From: Alistipes dispar
GTDB taxonomy: Bacteria; Bacteroidota; Bacteroidia; Bacteroidales; Rikenellaceae
Length of the DNA: 64,000 bases
Assembly (NCBI RefSeq): GCF_006542685.1
Contig: NZ_AP019736.1
Coordinates: 1,212,001 to 1,276,000, forward strand
Reading direction: 5' to 3'
In this document: piece by piece, positions 54,098 through 61,900 of the stretch
How the letters are laid out: every line of letters starts with the position of its first letter
How positions within the stretch are numbered: the first letter of the stretch is position 1
The notes under the pieces: model-generated
Seen by the model: only the letters and a program-made list of their open reading frames with translations
The model's database searches: none
What the model was told of the DNA's origin: nothing
Made by a program: the position numbers and the translations under genes

Positions 54098-56071
54098 TTA
54101 TCGGTCCGAATGTTCCCCCGAATCCATCTTCGGACGGATCACGGCGGCAAAACCGCCTCCCGTCGCCAATGCGACCGGAATCCGGTCGGCGGCCGTCACT
54201 TCCTGCCCGAAACATTTATAATCCCGGCCATTCACCTCGGCATTCACACCGTCGCAGAAGGCCGTCATGACATAGTTCCCGTTACCGAGAAACGAAAGAT
54301 CGAACGTCACATTCTGGAGTGTGTCGCCGCTCATGATGCCGACGAACCATCTGTCACCGCTACGGCGCGCCACGCCGATATTGCGGCCGATCTCCCCGAA
54401 CAGCGGACGCGTCTCGTCCCAGACGGTGGGGACCTGTTTCAGGAAATCGAAACACTCCGGATTCTCAAGGTACTTGGTCGGACTGTCCGAAAGCATCTGC
54501 AACGGGCTTTCGTAGACGACGTACATCGCCAACTGGTGCACGCGCGTACCCTGGCTCATCGGTTCCACCGCATTGACGCGGAACGATTCCCGCTGGGCGT
54601 TGAGCATGGCGCCGGGAGTGTAGTCCATCGGCCCCACCCACATCCGCAGGAAAGGAATGATCAGGTCGTGACGCGGGGTGGCGCGATCGCTCCATTTGTT
54701 GTATTCGAGACCCACGACTCCTTCGCGTGTCATCAGCAGCGGATATTTCGCCCGCATGCCCTCGTTAGGATACGACCCGTGGAAATCGACCAGCATACGG
54801 CACTCTTCGGCCTTACGGGCCACACGCTCATAGAAATTGACCATCTTGGCATCGTTCCGGTCCATGAAGTCGATCTTCACGCCCTTCACGCCCCACGACC
54901 GCATCATTTCGAATGCCTCGTCGAGCTGCCTGTCCACATTGATCCATTTGGCCCAAAGCATGATGCCCACACCTTTTTCGGCAGCATGGCGGCAAACGGC
55001 AGGCATGTCCACCTCGGGATTGAGCGTCAGAAGATCGTCACGCTCCGACCATCCCTCGTCGATGAGCAGATACTCGATACCGTGTTCGGCCGCGAAATCC
55101 ACCATATAGAGATAAGTCGTGGTGTTGATGCCCGCCTTGAAGTCCACCCCGTAGATGTTGTTGTGGTTCCACCAGTCCCAGAGCACTTTGCCGGGACGCA
55201 CCCACGAATAGTCGTTCCGGGTTTTGTCCGAGAGCAGATAGATAAGCTCGCTGCCGAGAATCGAGGCGTCGTCATCGAAAATACCCGTGACACGCCATGG
55301 AAAGGCCCGGTCGAGCCCGCATTTCACCAGATAGGGTTCACGCTCGGTAGCATAGATCTTGTTGGTGCCGTCGAAAAACTCCTCCTTGCGGGGATAGGCG
55401 GCCTGCACACCCTCGAACCCCCGCCCCGTGGGGCGCAGGTAGAGGCCCGGATAGTCGTAGAGGTTGGCCTCGGCCAGCAACACGCCGTAACGTCCGACAC
55501 GGACCAGGACCGGGGTTATCGAAATACTGTCGGACGGGAGCTCGCTCAGCATCCGTTCAGAGTAGTTCTCCTCAAACCAGTTTTGCAGATTCCCGGTCAG
55601 CAGGGTATAGGAGGGGCAGTCCGCATCGAATGCGTAGGCGACTCCCTCCCGTTCCACACAGCCTTCGCGGCCGGTCGTCCCGACAAACCGATAGGCAACG
55701 CCGTCGTTATAGGCGCGCACTTCCACCCGGTAGCCGGAATAGTGTAGCGAAACCTCCCGGTAACTGTCGCGTACGGATGGGTATTTACGAGCGACGACGA
55801 AACGTTCGGTTCGGTCCGCGCCGCCGCACGAGATTTCGTTCGGCCGGGCGTCGGAGCCCCAGATACGACCGTCAACCGTCATGGTCAGCGGCGACGGCGC
55901 GAGGATGCGCTCTTCGTTACGGAAGACTTCGTAATGGAGCGTCTGCCCGTCGTAGAGAATGTTCACGATATTTTTGGCATCGGGCGAAGCCACGCTCGCC
56001 ACGCGGTGTTCCTTCGCGGCGACCGGACACAATGATGCCAGGAGCAGCAGACAGGTCAGCAGACTTTTCAT
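54098..56071 (-). CDS. GH97 glycoside hydrolase, probable retaining alpha-galactosidase
   Basis: 657 residues; signal peptide MKSLLTCLLLLASLCPVAA. N-terminal beta-supersandwich (about 25-290), (beta/alpha)8 barrel (about 300-560), C-terminal beta domain. The calcium-dependent family splits into inverting alpha-glucosidases and retaining alpha-galactosidases. Here the KIDFMDRND block carries Asp401 and GLEYNKW carries Glu456, 55 residues apart, the same spacing as the nucleophile and acid/base of the B. thetaiotaomicron retaining enzyme as I recall it. So removal of alpha-linked galactose in the periplasm is likely. Overlaps the nucleoside-hydrolase stop by four bases. Confidence 0.87.
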   Translation of the reverse strand: MKSLLTCLLLLASLCPVAAKEHRVASVASPDAKNIVNILYDGQTLHYEVFRNEERILAPSPLTMTVDGRIWGSDARPNEISCGGADRTERFVVARKYPSVRDSYREVSLHYSGYRVEVRAYNDGVAYRFVGTTGREGCVEREGVAYAFDADCPSYTLLTGNLQNWFEENYSERMLSELPSDSISITPVLVRVGRYGVLLAEANLYDYPGLYLRPTGRGFEGVQAAYPRKEEFFDGTNKIYATEREPYLVKCGLDRAFPWRVTGIFDDDASILGSELIYLLSDKTRNDYSWVRPGKVLWDWWNHNNIYGVDFKAGINTTTYLYMVDFAAEHGIEYLLIDEGWSERDDLLTLNPEVDMPAVCRHAAEKGVGIMLWAKWINVDRQLDEAFEMMRSWGVKGVKIDFMDRNDAKMVNFYERVARKAEECRMLVDFHGSYPNEGMRAKYPLLMTREGVVGLEYNKWSDRATPRHDLIIPFLRMWVGPMDYTPGAMLNAQRESFRVNAVEPMSQGTRVHQLAMYVVYESPLQMLSDSPTKYLENPECFDFLKQVPTVWDETRPLFGEIGRNIGVARRSGDRWFVGIMSGDTLQNVTFDLSFLGNGNYVMTAFCDGVNAEVNGRDYKCFGQEVTAADRIPVALATGGGFAAVIRPKMDSGEHSDR

Positions 56072-57093
56072 GGGTTCATGTCTTTAAGATTCTTGCCGGT
56101 CGTACAGTTCACGAGAGCCTGCAACGCAGCGGCGGCCTTTTCCTGCGGAATGACGAGGTATTCCTGCATACCCGTCTCGGACGCCTCGAACGAACTGCGA
56201 CCGTCGGCGGCGATCCGGATCGTACCTTTCGGCGAACGGTCAAACCATTTGCCCGGTTCCACGGCCTCGAGCACAGCCGTCAGATCCCACGTCGGCCGGT
56301 CGTAGGGCATCTGCATGTAGTGACGGTAGGCGACGGGCAGCGGATGCGCTTCGGGATCGCCGAAATCCGTCAGGATGCTTTCATGGGGATACGGCAGCAG
56401 ATTGCCGACTTCCCATCCGGTGGTGGTCAGGGGAACGGGACACAGTTCGAACGTGCGGTGCGAGGCCTCGAGGTCGCAGACGACGTTGTACTCCGGAAAA
56501 TCGAATTCGTCCCCGAACAGCCCGGCCATCGTCACCACGCGGCGTACCTTGGCGGCGACCAGATCACGCCCCGAAAGGGATGAAAATTCGTCGGCTTCGC
56601 TGACCAGCAGGTTGCCGATATTGGTCAGCGGTCCCACGGCGACCAGCACGACCGATGCGTCGGGCTGGGCCGCAAGCAGTCGCCGCAGCAGTTTGTACCC
56701 TTCGGGCAGCCCGCTGTCGATGGTGCGGGCCGGTCGCAGCAGAGGTTCGCCGCCGAATGATGCCTCCAGCGTCGGCAACAGGTAGGTTCCGTCCTCCGGC
56801 GTGACACCGTCATAAGCGTAACCCAGCGGAATGTCGCCGCGTCCGTCGAACCGACAGTAGCCGTCGGTAAAGGCGATGGTGGCGGGATTGGCTTTGCAAA
56901 GGGTGATGCCCAGCAGTTCGGCCCGGCCTTCCTTCTCGTAGTTGAGAAGCATCTGCAGGGCCAGCACGTCGTCGATGTCGTTGCCCAGATCCGTGTCGAA
57001 GATGATCCGGACGGGTTCCCCGCCAGGTGCGGGGTCTTTTTGTCCGCACGAAACGGCGGACAGCAACAAGACGATAATCAGAAGTCGTTTCAT
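56068..57093 (-). CDS. Nucleoside hydrolase (inosine/uridine-preferring type), lipoprotein
   Basis: 341 residues. Signal peptide ends in LLLSAVSC, lipid anchor Cys16, so the enzyme works in the envelope, unlike the usual cytoplasmic forms. The calcium- and ribose-binding motif DTDLGNDIDDVLAL is at about 34-47; VAVGPLTNIGNLL and the C-terminal WDLTAVLEAV with the conserved Asp are present. It splits N-ribosides into ribose and base, or related ribosyl compounds. Start 15 bases after a DUF4832 gene. Confidence 0.87.
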   Translation of the reverse strand: MKRLLIIVLLLSAVSCGQKDPAPGGEPVRIIFDTDLGNDIDDVLALQMLLNYEKEGRAELLGITLCKANPATIAFTDGYCRFDGRGDIPLGYAYDGVTPEDGTYLLPTLEASFGGEPLLRPARTIDSGLPEGYKLLRRLLAAQPDASVVLVAVGPLTNIGNLLVSEADEFSSLSGRDLVAAKVRRVVTMAGLFGDEFDFPEYNVVCDLEASHRTFELCPVPLTTTGWEVGNLLPYPHESILTDFGDPEAHPLPVAYRHYMQMPYDRPTWDLTAVLEAVEPGKWFDRSPKGTIRIAADGRSSFEASETGMQEYLVIPQEKAAAALQALVNCTTGKNLKDMNP

Positions 57094-57108
57094 GGTTTCA
57101 GGTCGTTT

Positions 57109-58740
57109 TTACGGTTTGTAATTCAAAGTCGTGTCGCTTCGAAGGTCGTCGAAGTCCGCCGGATCGAGGGCCGGAGCCGATTCGGACTCCCCGACACCGA
57201 CATATCCCAACGGATGATAACCGCCCGTGAAATAGTTCGTATTGGCAAAACGGACGGTGGGACGGCCGCAGGCCGGATCGAGAATGCCCAGCGCCAGGAT
57301 GTAACGGCCCTCGGGAAGGTCATCGCCGAGAAGAGGCCGTGCACGGACAGTCACGGTTTCGGGCCGGATGCGGTAGGACGTTCCGTCCCAATCCTCTCCG
57401 GGCATCCACTGCGAGAGACGCACGTCGTCGAGTACCGTCCCCCAGACCTTCGCATGCGTTCGGACATCGAGCAGGGCGACCTCGACGGGCCAGTCGTAAT
57501 AGAAAGGCGAGGAGCCCGTGTTCCGCAGCGAAAACTCCATTCCGAACGCCTCGCCCCTGTCGATCCGGCAAGGGTAGGAAGCATCGGAGAGCACGAACCG
57601 GTACCCCATCGCTTTCTGCAATTCCGCGGCGTTGCGGGCAAAGACCGGATCGTTGAAGTCGGCCCAGGTGATGCCGCCCAGATGATTGCAGTGCAGATTG
57701 CGAATCTGTTCGATGACGGTATGCCGGGTCGTATCGTCGGCTACGACCGCCTCGAAACTACGGTATTTGGCCAGGTCGCCCCAGTTCCAGGTGATCTCGC
57801 CGCCGACGGGCTGCGTCCGCCAGTAATCGCCCCGACGAATCATCGCGTTGTAGCCGCGCTCCATCTCCTGGGGCTGGGCCCACGAATCCCAATAGATTCC
57901 GAAATCGTAATCCTCGAACTCATAGGCATAGCGCACCATCACCTTCTTATTACGGAACGCCTCGCGGAACGCGTCGCCCAGTACTTTTTCCATGCCGGGA
58001 ATCCAGGTACGGCCGGCGACATGACGCGGCTCGTCATGGGGCGGGAAGACGGTCGAAAGGTCGGGATCGTGGTGCTCGCCCCACTCTCCGACGATACCCA
58101 TTTCGACATAGGCCACGCGCGGATCGTTGTCCCATGCTTCTCCCAGCTTGCGAACCAGGTTTCGCACACGGTCGGGAAACGACGGATCGAAATAACCGCC
58201 CGAAATGGGCGTCAGCGAGTCCTGCGGCTCCACATAGGCGCCCACCGAACCGGGAATCTGTTTGTAAGGCCCCGTCTCTCCGGGAAGGTCCTCGGGCCAG
58301 TGCCAGCCGTTCAGGTCGTCGCGGTTGGCCGGGTCCTTGGCCCATCCGCCGTGCCACGGCTCAACCCACACGAGCAACACGCGCGGAATCACCTTGACAT
58401 TCTGCTCCTCAACGCCCTGCCAGCGGTGGTCGCTGTAAGCGATGACGGTCGCTACGCTGTCCGCCGCATTGCGCTCGAGCAGGTTCCACTGCATGTATTC
58501 CTTGATGAGCGAACCATAGGGATAAGGGTATTCGGGCCGACGAGCGTCGGTCCCGACCATGAAGTACTCCCGGAATCCTTTCAGCGGATTGCGGAAAGCG
58601 GAGTCGTATTCGGCCATCGTGACGCGTACGGTCTCTCCGTCGGAAATGGCCGTATAATGCGCCGCGGAATGCGGGGTGCCACAACCTGCGCAAACGAAGG
58701 CACAGAACAGGGCGATCGTCGGAAAACGTGTCATGGGCAT
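57109..58740 (-). CDS. DUF4832 lipoprotein (first of a tandem pair)
   Basis: 543 residues. Signal peptide ends in FVCAGC with Cys20 as lipid anchor. The body is the DUF4874/DUF4832 type: FRNPLKGFREYF, YPYPYGSLIKEYMQWN, DLNGWHWPEDLPG, VAYVEMGIVGEWGEHHDP and the barrel stretch KKVMVRYAYEFEDYDFGIYW. The acidic pairs EMGIVGEWGEHHD look like a glycosidase active site in a TIM barrel; the last 150 residues are a beta domain (GSSPFYYDWPVEVALLDV). Activity unknown. It is a close paralogue of the upstream gene, three bases away. Confidence 0.8.
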   Translation of the reverse strand: MPMTRFPTIALFCAFVCAGCGTPHSAAHYTAISDGETVRVTMAEYDSAFRNPLKGFREYFMVGTDARRPEYPYPYGSLIKEYMQWNLLERNAADSVATVIAYSDHRWQGVEEQNVKVIPRVLLVWVEPWHGGWAKDPANRDDLNGWHWPEDLPGETGPYKQIPGSVGAYVEPQDSLTPISGGYFDPSFPDRVRNLVRKLGEAWDNDPRVAYVEMGIVGEWGEHHDPDLSTVFPPHDEPRHVAGRTWIPGMEKVLGDAFREAFRNKKVMVRYAYEFEDYDFGIYWDSWAQPQEMERGYNAMIRRGDYWRTQPVGGEITWNWGDLAKYRSFEAVVADDTTRHTVIEQIRNLHCNHLGGITWADFNDPVFARNAAELQKAMGYRFVLSDASYPCRIDRGEAFGMEFSLRNTGSSPFYYDWPVEVALLDVRTHAKVWGTVLDDVRLSQWMPGEDWDGTSYRIRPETVTVRARPLLGDDLPEGRYILALGILDPACGRPTVRFANTNYFTGGYHPLGYVGVGESESAPALDPADFDDLRSDTTLNYKP

Positions 58741-58742
58741 CG

Positions 58743-60368
58743 TCAGTCTACGATATATCTCAAGGTCTTGTCGCTCTGGATGTCGTCGAATTCGGCATTT
58801 TTGAGCTCATATTCGTCGCTGTCGGCCCCCACTCCGACGTATCCCATCGGATGGCGGCCTCCGGTAAAGTAGTTCATGGCGGCGAAGCGCAGCGAAGGCA
58901 GCATACCGGCAGGATCGAGGACGGCGAGCGACACGATGTATTTGCCCGGCCGCAGTTCCTCGTCGAGCGTCAAGGCGGCAGTCACCTCGTTCTCGGGAGC
59001 CGGCGTACCGTAACTGCCGCTCGCAGGATCCCAGTTCTCCCCGGGCATCCACTGAGAAATGTGCGCATCGGCGAGCGTGGCGGACCACACTTTGCGGTGC
59101 GTCGATACGTTGAGCAGCGCCACCTCGACAGGCCAGTCGTAATAGAAAGGCGACGAACCCGTATTGACCACCTTGAGCTTCACCTCGAACGGCTTACCCT
59201 GCTCGATGCGCGCGGGATAGCAGAACTCCTTGATGACGAAGCGGTATCCCAGCGCTTTCTGTACCGTGGATGCATTGACCTGGAACACGGGATCGTTGAA
59301 ATCGGCCCATGTCACGCCGCCCAGATGGTTGCAGTGAAGCGAGCGAATCTGTTCGATGACCTTCGCGCGGGTCTCCGCATTGGCCAGACAGTCTTCGAGG
59401 CTGCGGTAGCCCTTGTCGTAAAGATCGCCCCAGTTCCAGGTTATCTCGCCGCCGACAGGCTGCGTGCGCCAATAGTCGCCCCGGCGCATCATGGCGTTGT
59501 AACCGCGCTCCTCTTCCTCGGAGATGGCCCACGAGTCCCAATAGACGCCGAAATCGTAGTCCTCGAACTCGTATGCATAGCGGATCATGACCTTCTTGTT
59601 CTTGAAAGCGGCCTTGAATGCGTCGCCCAACGTCTTTTCAATGCCGGGAATCCAGGTCCGGTTGGCGACATGCTCCGGCTGCGAATGAGGTTTCCAATAG
59701 GTCGTGATGTTGGGGTCGTGGTGTTCGCCCCATTCGCCGACAATGCCCATTTCGACATAGGCCACACGCGGATCGTTATCCCACGCCTCGCCCAGTTTGG
59801 CGACGAACTTCTTGACACGCTCCTGGAACGTCGGGTCGAAATATCCACCCGTAGAAGGAGTGTTGTCATCGTCCGAACGCACCTCGCGCGGAATGTCCGA
59901 AGGCCAGTGCCAGCCGTTCAGGTCATCGGGATGATCCGTGTAGGTATTCTTCTCCACGCCACCCTCGTAAGGCTCTATCCATACGATAAAGGGGCGCGGC
60001 ACGACCTTGACGTTCATCTCCTCGACGCCTTCCCAACGGTGGTTGCTGTAAGCGATCACTTTGTCCACGCCGTCCGATTCGACGTTCTCCATCATGTTCC
60101 ACTGCATGTACTCTTTGATGAGCGAACCGTAGGGATAGGGATATTCCGCCCTCTTTTTGTCGATGCCGGGACCGAAGAACTCGCGGAATCCCTTCATCGG
60201 ATTGCGGAATGCCTGGTAATATTCGTAGGGAACGACCTTCACGACACCGTTCTCTACGGTCGTGCTTCCCGTGTCCCCGCCCTGCGGGAAGTGTTCGCCG
60301 CTATCTTTTTCGCATCCTGCCCCGGCGGCGAACAACAGGCAGAATCCCAACCGGAAGATTGTCTTCAT
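58743..60368 (-). CDS. DUF4832 lipoprotein (second of a tandem pair)
   Basis: 541 residues from the ATG at 60368, giving signal peptide KTIFRLGFCLLFAAGAGC with Cys19. Same domain order and motifs as its neighbour: FRNPMKGFREFFGPG, YPYPYGSLIKEYMQWNM, VAYVEMGIVGEWGEHHDP, KKVMIRYAYEFEDYDFGVYW, GRHPMGYVGVG. Differences cluster in residues about 150-190, where the first copy has an extra stretch. The position after SusD and a stem-loop suggests a surface or periplasmic enzyme acting early on the imported ligand. Confidence 0.8.
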   Translation of the reverse strand: MKTIFRLGFCLLFAAGAGCEKDSGEHFPQGGDTGSTTVENGVVKVVPYEYYQAFRNPMKGFREFFGPGIDKKRAEYPYPYGSLIKEYMQWNMMENVESDGVDKVIAYSNHRWEGVEEMNVKVVPRPFIVWIEPYEGGVEKNTYTDHPDDLNGWHWPSDIPREVRSDDDNTPSTGGYFDPTFQERVKKFVAKLGEAWDNDPRVAYVEMGIVGEWGEHHDPNITTYWKPHSQPEHVANRTWIPGIEKTLGDAFKAAFKNKKVMIRYAYEFEDYDFGVYWDSWAISEEEERGYNAMMRRGDYWRTQPVGGEITWNWGDLYDKGYRSLEDCLANAETRAKVIEQIRSLHCNHLGGVTWADFNDPVFQVNASTVQKALGYRFVIKEFCYPARIEQGKPFEVKLKVVNTGSSPFYYDWPVEVALLNVSTHRKVWSATLADAHISQWMPGENWDPASGSYGTPAPENEVTAALTLDEELRPGKYIVSLAVLDPAGMLPSLRFAAMNYFTGGRHPMGYVGVGADSDEYELKNAEFDDIQSDKTLRYIVD

Positions 60369-60399
60369 AAACAGATTGAATATCGTGAGTTTTCGGAAC

Positions 60400-60423
60400 G
60401 GGGAGGCGACGGAACGCCTCCCC
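60400..60423 (-). terminator. Stem-loop directly after susD of the second locus
   Basis: Perfect 9-bp GC stem GGGGAGGCG/CGCCTCCCC with loop ACGGAA (plus strand), 12 bases after the SusD stop. Parallels the stem-loop after DUF5018 at 15247-15277. Confidence 0.6.
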
Positions 60424-60435
60424 GTCAGAACCGTA

Positions 60436-61875
60436 TCAATAACCCGGATTGTTTTCCGTAATGGCATCGTTCGCATCCATGGCGCTCTGCGGAATCGGAT
60501 AAAGCACATGGAAGTCGCGGATCGTGATATCGTAGGCAGCCTTCACCTGTTCGGCCAGCTTGCCGAAACGGATCAGGTCGAAACGACGCACGTGTTCGCA
60601 GCACAGCTCGTGCAGGCGCTCTTCGAGAAGGACATCGGCGAACTGCTGCTTCGTAAGGTTGTCCGCCGCGGTGATCTCGCCCAGCCCGGCGCGTCTGCGC
60701 ACCTCGTTGAGGCAATCGTACTTGGCATCGGTCTTGTCGTCGATGGCGTTGAGCGCTTCGGCCCGCATCAGCAGCACGTCGGCATAACGGATGTAGATGA
60801 AGTTCAGATCGTCGTTCTCGATCTCATTGCCGTATTTCGGATCCCAGAACTTCTTGATCGCCGGCGGAGTCTGCGGAATACCGGCAAACTCGGTCCAGAA
60901 GAAAGCCGTCTTGCGCTTGTCCTCGGCGTCGTAACTGTCATAAAGATACTGCGAAGGGCCGAATCCACCCCAGCCTCCGAAAGCCGTCGTGCTGCCCGGA
61001 ATGTTGCGCGGTCCCCAATAGCTGTGCTGAAGCGAACCCTCCTCGCCCCATTTGCCCGAGTGCTTGAACTGCACCTCGAAAATGTTTTCATACTCTTCGT
61101 TCTTATGGTCAGGCGAGAAAATGTCGGCATAGTCGTCGTAGAGATGGAACTTGCCGTAAACCTGATCGAGAGCGGTCAGCGCCTCGCCGGGACGCCCCCA
61201 CTGCAACAGGACACGGCCCAGCAGGGCATAGGCCGCATAGCTGGTTGCGCGGCCCTTGTCCGATCCGGACTCCCACGACGGGGGAAGTACGCCCGCGGCA
61301 TCGCGCAGGTCCTGTACGATGACTCCGTAAACGTCATCGGCCGTCGAACGCGGTTTCATGATCTGGTTCTTATCGACCGACGCCGAGGTCCAGAGCGGCA
61401 CGCCGCCGTACATGCGCACCAGATCGAAATAGAGCAGCGCACGCACGAATTTGGCCTGGGCGATCATCAGACTGCGCGCCTGTCCGCTCACAGGAGCCTC
61501 GGAAGGCATGTCGATGACGATATTGCAACGCTTTATACCATCGTAGCAGAGGGTATAGTGATTATCGAAAAAAGAATGCGAGGCCGAAAAAGTGTAATAA
61601 TGCAACTCGGCATAGGCTGCCCATCCGAGGTCGAACGGCAGTACCTCGTCGGTGCCGAATTCACCCAACGTAATGGCATATTTCGCCTCGAATCCGGCGG
61701 TGATGTTCTGCAACGCCCCGTAAGCGGCCGTCAGGGTGTTGTCCCAATCGTCCTCGGTCTTGAACGAGTTTTCGGGAGTCAGCTTGCTTTTGGGGGTTTC
61801 ATCGAGAAAACTTTCGCAGGAAGTGACCGCACCCAGCATCAGCAGGAATCCCGCGGCACATATCATCTTTTTCAT
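60436..61875 (-). CDS. susD: SusD/RagB-family nutrient-binding lipoprotein
   Basis: 479 residues; lipid anchor Cys20 (LLMLGAVTSC), then ESFLDETPKSKLTPENSF, a typical SusD mature start. Conserved helices: AQAKFVRALLYFDLVRMYGG near 140, IRYADVLLMRAEALNAI near 375 and ERLHELCCEHVRRFDLIRFG near 430, with the C-terminal LYPIPQSAMDAN. Shorter than the copy in locus 1, so a different ligand is expected. Starts 25 bases after susC. Confidence 0.93.
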   Translation of the reverse strand: MKKMICAAGFLLMLGAVTSCESFLDETPKSKLTPENSFKTEDDWDNTLTAAYGALQNITAGFEAKYAITLGEFGTDEVLPFDLGWAAYAELHYYTFSASHSFFDNHYTLCYDGIKRCNIVIDMPSEAPVSGQARSLMIAQAKFVRALLYFDLVRMYGGVPLWTSASVDKNQIMKPRSTADDVYGVIVQDLRDAAGVLPPSWESGSDKGRATSYAAYALLGRVLLQWGRPGEALTALDQVYGKFHLYDDYADIFSPDHKNEEYENIFEVQFKHSGKWGEEGSLQHSYWGPRNIPGSTTAFGGWGGFGPSQYLYDSYDAEDKRKTAFFWTEFAGIPQTPPAIKKFWDPKYGNEIENDDLNFIYIRYADVLLMRAEALNAIDDKTDAKYDCLNEVRRRAGLGEITAADNLTKQQFADVLLEERLHELCCEHVRRFDLIRFGKLAEQVKAAYDITIRDFHVLYPIPQSAMDANDAITENNPGY

Positions 61876-61900
61876 GGTTCGTTTTTTTAGGTTGCGTGTT

